NCBI GenBank assembly: GCA_022828595.1
Contig: JAKGHH010000002.1
Location: 69,722,383 to 69,786,382 of the forward strand
Direction: 5' to 3'
Source of the DNA: Nelumbo lutea
Taxonomy: Eukaryota > Streptophyta > Magnoliopsida > Proteales > Nelumbonaceae
Length of the DNA stretch: 64,000 bases
The notes beneath the pieces are model-generated. The model worked only from the letters and a program-made list of their open reading frames with translations. It searched no databases and had not been told where the DNA came from. This document shows positions 33,528 through 44,464 of the stretch, piece after piece. The stretch's first letter is position 1, and each line of letters opens with the position of its first letter. A program made the translations under genes and the position numbers.

Positions 33528-36500
33528 AAGCAGCCTCCGGAAGAGAGGCCAGTTCGGGGAACCATCCATGTAATAGTGGGAGGTTCGGTGGTAGCGGGGT
33601 GTACCTCGGTAGCAGCCCGGACTTCAGTTCGCGAAGCGGCACTCGAAGAACGGAACTCCCCAAAGAGACCAAAGATCGAAGAACCAATCTTTTTCACGGA
33701 GGACGACGCGCGAGGAGTCCACTACCCCCATGATGACGCGCTTGTCATTAAGCTAAGGATCAGCGACTTCGAGGTCAGGCGCGTACTCGTAGATTCGGGC
33801 AGCTCAGCAGACATCCTCTTCAAATCAGCATTTGACCAGCTGCAGTTAAAGAGGAGCGAGGTGAAGCCCGCGAACACTCCCCTGGTAGGTTTCAGCGGAG
33901 AGGAAGTTAGGCCCCTCGGAAAAGTAACTGTCCCTGTGGAAGTCGGCACATGGCCTTGTGCGGTCAGACTCAACCATGATTTCCTAGTAGTCGCGACCCC
34001 CTCCCCATACAATGCCATAATAGGGCGGCCGATCACGCATATCCTACGGGTGGCGGTCTCCACCTACTATTTGGCCATGAAGTTCCCTACGGACTTCGGT
34101 ATAGGGGTAGCGCGGGGCGACCAGCTCGAGTCCCGCAAGTGCTACGTTGCCGCCCTAAAGGGAAAAACCAAGGCGGCCGACGACCTCGAACTGGAGCGGC
34201 CGGCAGAGCAAGGTGAGGAGCGAGCTTCGCCCACGGAGGAAACAGTCGCAATCCCGATTTCAGCTACGGACCCAGCTCGCACACTAAGCATCGGAGCTTC
34301 CATCGAAGACCCCCTACGAGCCGAACTGGTGAGTTTTTTACTTCAAAATTTAAATATTTTTGCCTAGTCCGCGGCCGACATGCCCGGCATTAGCCCCGGA
34401 CTGATAACTCACAAACTTAATGCTGACCCTGTAGTCAGACTCGTTAGACAGAAGAAACGCAACTTAGCCCCAGAACGCTGGAGAGCGGTCGACGAGGAGG
34501 TCAAGAAGCTCCTTGCAGCAAACTTCATAAGGGAAGTCCACTACCCGAGCTGGGTGGCCAACCCAGTGTTGGTAAAAAAGGCAAGCGGCAAGTGGCACAT
34601 GTGCGTCAACTATACCGACCTGTACCGAGCTTGCCCGAAAGATTGCTTCCCCCTCCCCAGAATTGACCGCCTAGTGGACATGACCTCGGGAAACGAGTTG
34701 CTAAGCTTCCTGGGTGCCTACTCGGGCTACAACCAAGTTAGGATGGACCCATCCGATGAGGAGAAAACCAGCTTCATAACCGAGTTCGGCCTGTATTGCT
34801 ACAAAGTCATGCCCTTCGGACTAAAAAATGCCGGGGCAACTTTCCAAAGACTTGTAAATAAGCTATTTCGGCCCCTGATTGGTACGAAGATAGAATGCTA
34901 TGTAGACGACATGGTCGTCAAGACTCAGTTTTCACAAGAGTTAATACAAGACTTAGATTCTGTTTTCCAAATCCTGCGTCAGTTTAGCATGAAGTTGAAT
35001 CCCAACAAGTGTGTCTTCGGCGTCACCTCGGGCAAGTTCCTAGGCTACATTGTCAATCGGCACGGTATTGAGGCCAACCCGGACAAAATAAAAGCCATTC
35101 TAGATATGAAACCACCTCAGAAAGTAAAAGAGGTTCAGAGGCTAAACGGCCGCATAGCCGCTCTAAGCCGCTTCTTGTCTAAGTCAGCAGACCACTGCCT
35201 ACCCTTCTTCAAGGCAGTCAAAGGCAAAGGGTTCGAGTGGACCCAGGACTACCAGTTCGCGTTCGACGAACTAAAAGGTTACCTCGCTAGTGTGCCAACC
35301 TTAGCCCGGCCCAAGGTGGGCTTGGTCTTAGAACTGTACCTCTCGGCGAGCGACGAGGCGGTCAGTTCGGTACTAATAAAGGAAACAGACTGGGTCCAAC
35401 GACCCATATATTATGTTAGTAAAATTTTGCAGGGAGCAGAGGCAAGGCACCCGGAGATAGAAAAACTAGCATATGCCCTAGTAGTAGCAGCTCGTTAACT
35501 CCGCCCGTACTTTCAGGCTCACACCATCATCGCCCTTTCTGACAAACCTCTTAGACAAGTTTTACTCAAACCCGAAGTCTCCGGTCGACTGGCGAAATGG
35601 GCCATCGAACTCAGCGAGTACGACATCCAGTACAAACCGAGAACCGCTATCAAGGCCCAAGCTTTGGCAGATTTTATCACCGAGTGCACTTTCAGCCACG
35701 AAGCCCCACAGGTCGAGCCCGAGGTCCCCAGTTGCGGCGAACCCAGAGCTCCTGAGCCCATAGAGTCCGAACCCCGTGAAGTAGCACCCAGTGTGGCATC
35801 TCTCCTGGTCAGGCGAAGAGCGAATTGGGATGAGGAGCCCTAGATCCTTCACGTGGATGGTTCCTTGAACCGGCAAGGCAACGGAGCTGGAATAGTCTTG
35901 TGCGGCCCGAGCGGCACAAAAGTAGAATACACACTACGCTTTGAGTTTGCGGCATCCAACAACGAGGCAGAGTACGAAGCATTGATCGCCGGGCTGGACC
36001 TAGCGCGAGAGGTTAAGGCAAAACACTAGGTCATCTGCAGCGATTCTCAGCTCGTGGTAAACCAAGTTACCGGCGAATACGAAGCACGCGATCCCTCCAT
36101 GATCGCATATTTGGCCAAAGTAAAAGAAGCCCTGCTCAACTTCCGGTCACACATCATCAGGCAAATCCCGAGGTCCGAAAACACTGAGGCCGACGCCTTG
36201 TCCCGGTTAGCCAGCACGAGTCACAACAATATGAGAACTGTGTACATAGAGGACTTACCTCGGCCTAGTATTCTCGGGGGGACAGAGGAGGTCGCTCCCA
36301 ACTTAGAAGCAGAGCCGAGCTGGATTGATCCACTCGCGAGCTTCCTGATAGACGGAACCCTCCCTGCAGAACGCAATGCGGCCAAGAGGGTCCAGCGCCA
36401 GGCGGCCAAATACGTCATAATAAACGAACGGTTATACCGATGGTCGTACACGCTCCCCTATTTGCGGTGCCTGCGACCTACCGAAGCCGAGTTCGTACTC

Positions 36501-37546
36501 TGCGACACTCATGAAGGCCTGTGCGGCGGACACTTGGGGGGCAGAGCACTCACCCAAAAGGCACTCCGACAAGGATACTACTGGCCAACGATGAAGGCAG
36601 AAGCTGTCAAGCTCGTCAGAAAATGCGATAAGTGTCAGAAGCACGCTAACATCCACCATCAACCTGCCTCCGACCTCAAATACCTCGCCAGCCCGTGGCC
36701 CTTTGCACAATGGGGCATCGACCTCCTAGGGCCATTCCCACCAGCAACAGGCAGAAGAAAATTCTTAGTTGTTGTAGTAGATTACTTTACGAAGTGGATA
36801 GAAGCCGAACCTCTGGCAACTGTTACGACTCGAAACATACAGAACTTCTTTTGGAAGAACATAGTATGTCGGTTCGGATTACCTGGGTTCTAATCTCCGA
36901 CAACGGCAAATAGTTCGAGGATATCAAGTTCCAAGAGTGGTGCCAGAACATGGGGATTTGGCAAAATTTCACGTCAGTCGCGCACCCACAGGCAAACGGT
37001 CAGACGGAGGTGATGAACAGAACCATCCTGCGCGGACTGAAAGCACGTTTGGATCGAGCTAAGGGATTGTGGGCCGAAGAGCTACCAAGTGTCTTATGGG
37101 CTCACCGAACGACCGAAAAAGCAGCCACGAGAGAAACCCCCTTCAACCTCACCTACGGCACTGAAACGGTGATCCTGGTGGAAATCGAAATACCAACGTT
37201 GCGATTAGAAACATACGACGATCGGACGAACGGAGACGAGTTGCGCACCAACCTCGACCTACTGGACGAGGTAAGGGACCTCGCGCACATCCGAATAGTG
37301 GCATACCAGCAGCAGGTAGCTCGCTACTACAATAGCAGAGTAAAGCAACGAAGCTTCCGAGTCGGCGACCTGGTCCTCCGTAAGATTATGGTGCCCGATC
37401 CCGGTGTCGGCAAGCTTGGACCTAATTGGGAAGGGCCCTATAAAGTAAAAACAACGCTCGGGGGTGCATACGAACTCGAAACCTTGGAAGGCAAATGAGT
37501 ACCCCGAACGTGGAACATCGTGAACTTGAGGCGATACTACCTATAA
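33528..37546 (+). pseudogene. pol of Gypsy3 (protease, RT, RNase H, integrase)
   Basis: Protease has VLVDSGSSADILF intact. A stop at 34365 replaces the Trp of the FAW motif before ADMPGI. RT (34380-35160) has the catalytic box CYVDDMVV and CYKVMPFGLKNAGATFQRLV. RNase H (about 35200-36130) has stops at 35496, 35841 (Trp to stop) and 36027. Integrase keeps the zinc finger (KCDKCQKHANIHH), GIDLLGPFP, ISDNGK and ANGQTEVMNR. A one-base deletion near 36885 and a stop at 36911 break it between the first and second catalytic Asp. The C-terminus (LGPNWEGPYKVK) has a stop at 37496 before the normal end. Most domains keep catalytic residues, so the copy died recently. Confidence 0.92.
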
Positions 37547-37755
37547 ACCACCTAGCGAAGTGGACGAAATCAGGCCATGTGCCACAAGGCAAGCCGAGGA
37601 ACTTCAGCACATTATCAGCTCGGCAAAAAATCAGTTCGCGGAATAAAAGACCACGGAAATTTAAAAACCCGGCAAAGAAACAGCTCGGGGAAGATGAGCA
37701 AGGGGAAAAAGACACTCCATTGCAAGAAATAGTACACTGGCAGAAAAAAAAAAAT

Positions 37756-39720
37756 TTACATGCCCGGAGCCACTTCTTTGCCATCGGAAGGCACTTCAAC
37801 AACACCTGAAGGCCTTGCCTCTCCTTCAGAGTCCGGCTCGCCATTGGCAGCATTGGCCATCTCCTGAGTTATACGCGAAGTGGTTATGGCACTTACATCA
37901 AGGTCGGGGTATGTATTCCGGATCATCCACCGGCTCAACTTGAACCCCCTCCTGTAAGAGTCCACCATCAGATCGTCAAAACGCGGGGAGGCAATGTAGT
38001 CTTCAATTACCTTCTTCTTGGCGTCTTCAATGCCTTGGGAAAAAAATCTGCGTTCTCTCCCTAATGTCCTCCTGAAGATACTCGACTTGATGCTGCAAAT
38101 CCAACTTCAAGTCCGCCATATGCTTGACAACTACCCCCATGGCCTCGGCGTCACGCTGAGACCTCGCCTGTCTGGCCATCGCGACGCGAGCAGCCTTTTC
38201 AGCAGCATAAGCAGCCGCCTCAGCAGCCCGGGTATTTGCCTCTGTAGCACGGAAGGCTTCTTCAGCCGCATGAGCGGCAGCCTCAGCAGCTCGCGCCTGT
38301 CGCAAGCTCCTCTCCACTTGGGCCGCCAAGGCATGAATCGAAGAATTCACCTACCAAAAGAAACAAGTGAGCAAAATGACAGCAGAAGCAACATAATAAA
38401 AAAGGAAGACAGAATCTAACTTACCACCATGGCATGTGTTACGGCGCGGCAAGCGACCTAATTCAAGGGAAGATCGGTCCATGCCGCGACCTCCTCGGGG
38501 AAAGTAGCGTTCCTACTCTTCTGAAGAGCGTAGTTCGACGTCAACACGCTCCTAAACTCCCCTTGAACTCCCGCGCCTGAGGGCCCAGCCCGCGTATGAG
38601 CAGACCCAGAGTGAGCAGGAGCACTTGAGTACGCAGGAGCGCCCGTATGAGTGGCTTCAGCGTAAGGCGCCCCGGCAGTCTCGTGCACCGGTGTAGTCAC
38701 TTTGGGCTCCCTCGGCAGATCCTCTGGCGTATGGTCTGGGGCTTGGGGCTCCTCATCCAGGGGCAGCTCGTTACGAGTTCACTTGGCAACCCGCTTCCTC
38801 CTCTTCATACCTTGGAACAAACGCCCCCCACGAGTTCTCTCCGCATCCATCACACCTACAGAAATGAGTTCGACATCAAAAAACAAAAAAGAAAGCCGCA
38901 TAGCCAGAAACCTACCCGAACTCAGGCCGGCTACAAAAAGCTTGGCCTCCGTTAAGTAGTGGTGGCACTTTAAGCCTTGCCGTGCCCATTGCCGGAGACC
39001 CTTCACCGTCTCTTTATCAAGAGTTACGCCCAAATCGGGAGCGGCCTCACCCCACCCGGTCTGAAAGGGCCATCCTTGTGCACTTCGCACGCCGAAGTAG
39101 TCCCGCTTCCAAGCCGGGACCTTATTAGGAAGATCGTGCAGAAGCTTGAAACCCTGGCGAGGAGTAAGGTAATACGCCCGTCTCTCCCCTGGAAGAGAAC
39201 CCACCTGTCTCTTGAGCATCAAGATAGAGGAGAATATCTCTAAGTCTAAGGGAAAGTTCTGCTCTCAAAAAAGGGAAATTGTCCCCACCAGGTTCCGAAT
39301 AGAGTTTGGATGAAGCTGGCCAATGGTGACACCAAAGTGGTTTATGACTTCGACGAGAAGGGGATGGAAAGGAAGTCGCAACCTTGCAGCAAGCTGCTCT
39401 CGAAAAATCACGATCTCGTCGGGACCGTGTTCCCAAGGAAAGCTACCCGAAGGAATAAAATATGTGTACCCCCGAGGAAGATTGTAAGACAGAAGTATGG
39501 ATTGAAGCCCCTCAGGCGTCATGGTCGAAGGGCCAAACCGGTCTAGCATCCGACCTCGGCGGGAGGTAGACGCCAAACTGCCCGAAGCGACTCGACCTGC
39601 TGGTTCATAGTCCTCAAACTCCACCTCAGGATCACTGAGGCAGTCTGGGGACACGGCTCGGTTGGTGGAACCTACATCGGCCCTACTCGAAGAGTCGTCT
39701 GAGCTATCAATGCTAGACAT
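37756..39720 (-). pseudogene. antisense spliced gene of Gypsy3 (gypsy-type Transposase_28-like protein)
   Basis: Homologue of the Gypsy2 antisense gene at the same position. Exon 1 (39720-38916) starts MSSIDSSDDSSSRADVGSTN and holds the globular domain (LRLPFHPLLVEVINHFGVTI, DYFGVRSAQGWPFQTGW). Exon 2 (38855-38425) has a basic MKRRKRVAK segment, then a Pro/Gly/Ala-rich linker and TDLPLN. Exon 3 (38351-37756) is an Ala-rich coiled coil (ALAAQVERSLRQARAAEAAA), then GFKLSRWMIRNTYPDLDVSA and an acidic end. Introns 38915-38856 (60 bp) and 38424-38352 (73 bp) have GT-AG ends at the same codons as in Gypsy2. About 610 codons. Stops near 39268, 38777 and 38460 and a one-base slip in an A-run near 38041 inactivate it. 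A regulatory or particle-associated role would be speculation. Confidence 0.82.
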
Positions 39721-39893
39721 TGGGGAAAAGACGAATTCAAGAAAGTACTCACCGGAAGGTTTGAAGAAATACCAAAGAACCGTGAACTGTACCGGCCTTG
39801 ACGCGAGCTGGAAAAGACTTGGACGCGAGCTGAAGGGTTGGACGCGAATTCAATAGACAAACCGCAGAAGTGACAACAACCGGGGTCCCCCAC

Positions 39894-39901
39894 TATTTAT
39901 A
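39894..39901 (-). promoter_or_regulatory. TATA box upstream of the antisense gene (Gypsy3)
   Basis: Minus strand TATAAATA within GTAGATATAAATAGTGGGGG, 174 bp upstream of the antisense ATG; the block is conserved in Gypsy2. Confidence 0.6.
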
Positions 39902-39984
39902 TCTACAGTAACCAAGAATTGACCGTGCAGACCGAAGATGATCCAACGGCCCACGTTCCTACCAACCGCACAACCCTTAAGGTC

Positions 39985-40175
39985 GAGACGTAACGGGCGC
40001 ACGTCTTTCCGAGAAAAGCAAAACGTCAACACGTCTTTTTGAAACCGACGTCGCTTCGACACGTGTCTTTTCGAAACTGACACGCCGCACGTCTCCCTGA
40101 CAGTCGACCGCGCACGTACAGTAGTGGCGTGCCTTTTTGAAATGACCCGCTGTCACGTCCCAGCGGCGCGAGTTG
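39985..40175. repeat. ACGT-core repeats in the presumed antisense promoter (Gypsy3)
   Basis: Repeated CACGTCTTT-type units (for example ACACGTCTTTTTGAAA, GACACGTGTCTTTTCGAAA) with at least six ACGT cores, upstream of the minus-strand TATA box, matching the placement in Gypsy2. Confidence 0.5.
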
Positions 40176-40356
40176 GTTTGAAATTTAAAATGCGCGGTCA
40201 CAACCACCAGCGTTCTTGAGTAAGCACGTTTTCAGCCTTCTCGAAAACCGAAAGAATCCTAGCAAAAACGTCTCATACAGTGAAGGTTTGAAGGACGGAA
40301 CAAATCCACCAGCTACCTCACGAAAACTCCCCGCGCCATGGCAAGACCCTCGGCGC

Positions 40357-40373
40357 AAGGAGTGGGGGGCAAT
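40357..40373 (+). promoter_or_regulatory. polypurine tract of Gypsy3
   Basis: AAGGAGTGGGGGGCAAT immediately before the 3' LTR. Confidence 0.85.
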
Positions 40374-41419
40374 TGATGAAGGAGGATTTGGCCCGACCTC
40401 TTTATTATGTGACACGTGGCAGAAACGACAGCTCGGCAAAAGGGGCCAAGCCTAGGCGGGAACAAGGAGACACACTTCGCCGAACTGACCCACCTTGTAA
40501 CAGCTCGGGATGGACTTCACCGAACTGCCACTTTGTAACTGCTCGGGATAGACTTCGCCGAACTGACCCACCTTGTAACAGCTCGGGATACACTTCGCCG
40601 AACTGACCCTTATAACAGCTCGGGATACACTTCGTCGAACTACCACCTTGTAACAGCTCGGGATACACTTCGCCGAACTGACCCACCTTGTAACAGCTCG
40701 GGATACACTTCGCCGAACTGACCCACCTTGTAACAGCTCGGGATACACTTCGCCGAACTGACCCTTGTAACAGCTCGGGATACACTTCGAACTGACCCAC
40801 CTTGTAACAGCTCGGGATACACTTCACCGAACTGACCCACCTTGTAACAGCTCAGGATACACTTCGCCGAACTGACCCACCTTGTAACAGTTCGGGATAC
40901 CTCCGAGCTCAAGACCGCCTCGCTCAACACTTCGCATCATCTTCTGGGCACCAAAGCCAAACAAGTACCATGCCTGACACTAGGGAAGTCCGTGCCCGAG
41001 GGCGCCACGCCTGACTGACTGGGGATTTGACGTTTGGCAGTAGCACTCTAAACGACCACCTGCCACCGCCACTGACGCCGCCATCTCCAGTTAGACGGTT
41101 AGGCAGTGATGGTTCTGTCTCAGTAGAAAGGACGACGACCGAGTTGACAAGCACAAGGGTAATCATACCTGACCTGACAAGGACCTCGGGACGAGCACAC
41201 AAAGTGACTATAAGAGCCCCCTGCTCCCCGACAACGGAGGTATGCAAACTTTGCGCTATCTGGTATTACCTTGCTTTTGAAGGATTCTAACTTGAGCTTC
41301 GGAGCCTCTACACCGGGTTCCCCCCGGAGATTTCCCATCTCTTCCGTTTCAGGTTCCCTGCTACCCCGTTCGGAAGCAAGGCAGCGGACAACTAAGACCA
41401 GCCAGATCGCGCTCCATCA
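40374..41419 (+). repeat. 3' LTR of Gypsy3 (1046 bp)
   Basis: Copy of the 5' LTR with 11 instead of 7 copies of the 40-bp unit; the 160-bp length difference equals four units. Confidence 0.93.
40472..40900. repeat. 40-bp tandem array in the 3' LTR (11 copies)
   Basis: Same unit as in the 5' LTR; two short (37-bp) units and one unit with a deletion (ACTTCGAACTG) are recognisable in both arrays. Confidence 0.95.
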
Positions 41420-41627
41420 TTTATCTACAACCCAACCCGATCCAACCCATTTAAATTGACCCAATGGGTGATCAACCCATTTCCAACCCACCAAGTAAAT
41501 GGGCGGATTGGGTGGGTTAGATGCTAGGTGGGTTGGGTGGGTTCAACGGGTTGGGTGAAAAATTGCCACCCCTAATTGCCATGTAAGCCTTTATTCCAAA
41601 ATGCTATATGATATGACTATTTATTAA

Positions 41628-41945
41628 GTATGTGTTTGGTTCCGTTTATGTTTTTTCACTCAACATTTATAATTTATTTACTTGCAAAACTGATAAAGGT
41701 AATAATTACAACCGTTTATAACAACTAGGCACCACTAGGCTCCACATCAGTGTAACAGTGAAAAAACGCCTCACCTTTTGTGGAAGCTTTAAAAAATAAC
41801 TTCCCAAAATGGTAGATGTGCACAAAATCCAAAGATCACTTTTATCATTCTCAATGCAAACGGAAGAACAAGAAAGGTGAGCCGCTAAAGTGGCACCTAT
41901 GTGGCAGCATTTATTGAATAAACGCCCATGGAACCAAACACCTTC
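41628..41945. mobile_element. Tourist-like MITE next to hAT-B
   Basis: The ends GTATGTGTTTGGTTCC and GGAACCAAACACCTTC are inverted repeats with two mismatches, flanked by TAA (41625-41627 and 41946-41948). 318 bp, non-coding. Confidence 0.6.
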
Positions 41946-41949
41946 TAAA

Positions 41950-44210
41950 TAAATGTTTTCTCGGTATACGTGAGAGCCAACTCTTGGAGGAAACACCACT
42001 TTTAATATTTTTCCCAACACCTAGTCGTTTATTTACTGTTTAGCTTATGTGGCACCTAATGGTGCTTAGTTGTCAAACAACACCAAATAAACATTTATAC
42101 AAAACATTTATTAAGAGCATGTTTGGAACCGTTTACATTTATTGAAAAATGGTGCCCCCTCAGCGCCATATCAGCATGATGCGCAATAAATGTTTTTTGG
42201 CTTCAAACTCACTTTTTGGTACGTGCATTTATTAAAAAAACACAAATTCTCGCTTCCTCCAACGCCTGGGTGTTTCATGAAACGAGGTGTTGACATGGAG
42301 CTTATGTGTCTTTTGACGTGTTGCCCAAATGCGGTGACCGGTGCAACCCAGATCTACCATACTAAAGGTGGTTATCTTCCTCACTTTGATAACCTAGTGT
42401 TAAAGCACCAAAGTGAAAGTCCTCCATCACCAGAGGAGAACAGCAAGAGACCTTAGTCCAATGACGATTGGAGAGAGGATTTTTCACCGGAGGGAGGAGC
42501 AGCAGGCGCTGGTAAGGTCTTCGTTTTCTCCCTATTTTCTCTCTGATTTCTCTTTGTTTTTTCTTTTCTCCTAACTTTCGGCAATATCTCTGTTTTCTTT
42601 GAATCAAAGCGAGTATTGCCGCAGTTGAAGGTTTTAGAGAGAGGGAGAGAGTGTTTCTTGTATCTTTGATTTATATCTCTGATTTGCCGCCGGTATGTTC
42701 TCTGAGATCTATTTTTGTCAGTTATTATTTTCTATTTTTCGTCTGTTATTTTGAGGTAGCATTTAGCTAAAGATTTGAGAAAACAAATGTATGTGTTTGT
42801 GACACAGAGGTTGCCTAACTTCTGTGTTTGAGAAAACAAATGTAGGTGTTAAAAAACTCAGAATTAGAGTTACCCAGTTCTGTTTGTCCTACAGTTGTGG
42901 CAACGAGCAACATTGGCTAGCTGCCAGCAAAATGTGGTTTGTATTTTGTACCAAGCATCAGATGCAGCATGGAATGCAGATATGACTGTGTGGATCTCAT
43001 CCAAGCATTGGTTGTATCTGCTGTCAACCTAAGTTAAAGAAAGAATAATCAGGATGATGTTTTTAAGTTAAAAAGATTTTAGGTGGATACTCCAAGTAAC
43101 CAATATTTTAGGTAGTGGAGAAGTGTGAAAGTCAGTTAAGGAGAAGGTAAATTCAAGGACCAAATTTTCATGGTTGATCAGGCAACTGTGGTTTTTGGCC
43201 AAGAAAAAGAATATGAGGAAGCTCCTTGCTCTGAATAAAATGAATTGACAAGAACGAACTTCAATTCTATCAAACTTTAAGTTGTAACTTGTAAAAAAGT
43301 AATACCAACGATTGATTAAACCAATTAATATTAAATTGAGTCATATATAATAATTTGATTAACCAGCCCATCCACTAATTAGGAACCAACTGAACTATGA
43401 CTTGGAAAATATGAAACACTTTGATGGACATGGGTCAAAAGTGGTAAGAAATAATTTATTCATAACTTTAACTTAACATGGGTCAAAAGTGGAGGATCGT
43501 GATTGTGGTATGTTCTTATTTATTTTACGTGGTTCCCATTTCTTTTGCTAAGATTTTCCTTTTATTGGTTTTTGCTAACTGTGGTTTTTGCTAAGATTTT
43601 CTACTAGTAGACTGGGAGGGCGAACTGTATTCATTATGTGCCATATACATTAAAGCTGTGAAACTTGTAGGAACTTTCCTTCAACTTATTTTCTATCAAA
43701 GTATTATCATACCAAACACAGCCTTGGGATCCAAGTATTAGTAGGGCATATTTTTAAGAAGAAAAAAAATATCTGTTAGAGACATATGTTGAAATATATA
43801 AAGGTTTGAATTTCTGAATGTAAAGCTACCAAAATTCATTAAAAGCATTGAGTACATTTTGTTATTTTAAGAAGTTAATAGTCATTCTAATAAAATAACC
43901 AATTTGCATAAATGGGTAAAACAAAAGTTGTCTGTAAAGCAATCCGAAGTCTGTAACTAGCACAACAAAGAACTCTCTCGAGCGGGGGAGAAGAAGAAGA
44001 CTAAGGCTTCTAAATTTGGTTCTCTCTAGCATACCTTGGCCTAAGGCAGCGAGGCATACTAACTTATAATACCTTGGCTTGATACCTAAGATGCTTGTTG
44101 GAAAGAGCAAGAGGTCACCCCAAAAAAGTGGAGTCTAAGCAGTACCTCCTAGTTCAATTCCACATACCATTCCATTGACAGATTAAGAGTTTTAGCAATT
44201 TTTCTGCCAT
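41950..44210. other. 2.2 kb without an identifiable gene
   Basis: A fragment of the neighbouring MITE family starts near 42118 (TGTTTGGAACCGTTTACATT). Around 42240-42520 composition is balanced and a short frame (ATG at 42461) leads to GCGCTG|GTAAGG, a good donor-like site, but I cannot identify a protein. The rest is AT-rich with no recognisable feature. Confidence 0.45.
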
Positions 44211-44216
44211 GAAATC

Positions 44217-44451
44217 TGATATGAAAGAGCAAAGAAGATATATGGGAGAATAATATTTCTTGATAATCTCCATTCAACAGGTTACAACTTATTTATAATA
44301 GAGCTAAAGATACAACTAGAGAACATGCCGGCAACCTAAATTGGAAGCCAACAAGGAAAGAAAAATATGTACAGCTTGTTGGAGTGGAACTATATCTCCT
44401 AGAATTAAGGAGATAAAGATACAATCCTAAATCTGATGGAATACGCTAACA
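44217..44451 (-). repeat. 3' LTR of Copia1 (235 bp)
   Basis: On the minus strand it starts TGTTAGCGTATTCC and ends TTTCATATCA. Confidence 0.93.
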
Positions 44452-44464
44452 TCCCCCCTCAAAC
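44452..44464 (-). promoter_or_regulatory. polypurine tract of Copia1
   Basis: Minus strand GTTTGAGGGGGGA directly before the 3' LTR. Confidence 0.85.

Larger units (their letters stand above)
30784..41419 (+). mobile_element. Gypsy3: complete but defective Tat-like Ty3/Gypsy element, 10.6 kb
   Basis: It starts TGATGAAGG and ends GCTCCATCA, flanked by GTTAT (30779-30783) and TTTAT (41420-41424), a 5-bp duplication with one mismatch. Same layout and clearly the same clade as Gypsy2, but with different LTR interiors. Outside the tandem array the two LTRs differ at about 4% of sites by eye, so it is younger than Gypsy2. It is the fuller copy, with a complete gag N-terminus. Confidence 0.94.
29784..41574. 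mobile_element. hAT-B: non-autonomous hAT-like element hosting Gypsy3
   Basis: The ends TAGTGGTGGCAATT (29784-29797) and AATTGCCACCCCTA (41561-41574) are inverted repeats with one mismatch, flanked by a perfect 8-bp duplication ATTGCCAT (29776-29783 and 41575-41582). Subterminal regions are full of GGGTTGGGT/ACCCAACCC repeats. Its own sequence (29784-30783 plus about 41425-41574) totals roughly 1.15 kb and shows no transposase; open frames in it come from GT/GA-rich repeats. A different hAT family from hAT-A1 and A2. Confidence 0.9.

Noticed and set aside
38779..39222. Reading the Gypsy3 antisense gene straight through intron 1
   Set aside because: The 60-bp intron is in frame by chance in Gypsy3, but the equivalent 73-bp segment in Gypsy2 would shift the frame, so the spliced reading is the conserved one.
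40405..40930. Repetitive minus-strand proteins (PELLQGG / IPSCYKV / RAVTRW patterns) over the Gypsy3 3' LTR, and the same over the 5' LTR (30780-31214)
   Set aside because: They are the three translations of a 40-bp tandem repeat; because 40 is not a multiple of three each frame cycles through the same words. LTR repeat, not protein.
42461..42511. Possible first exon (ATG at 42461, donor GCGCTG|GTAAGG)
   Set aside because: Only about 17 codons, no identifiable downstream exon or protein similarity.
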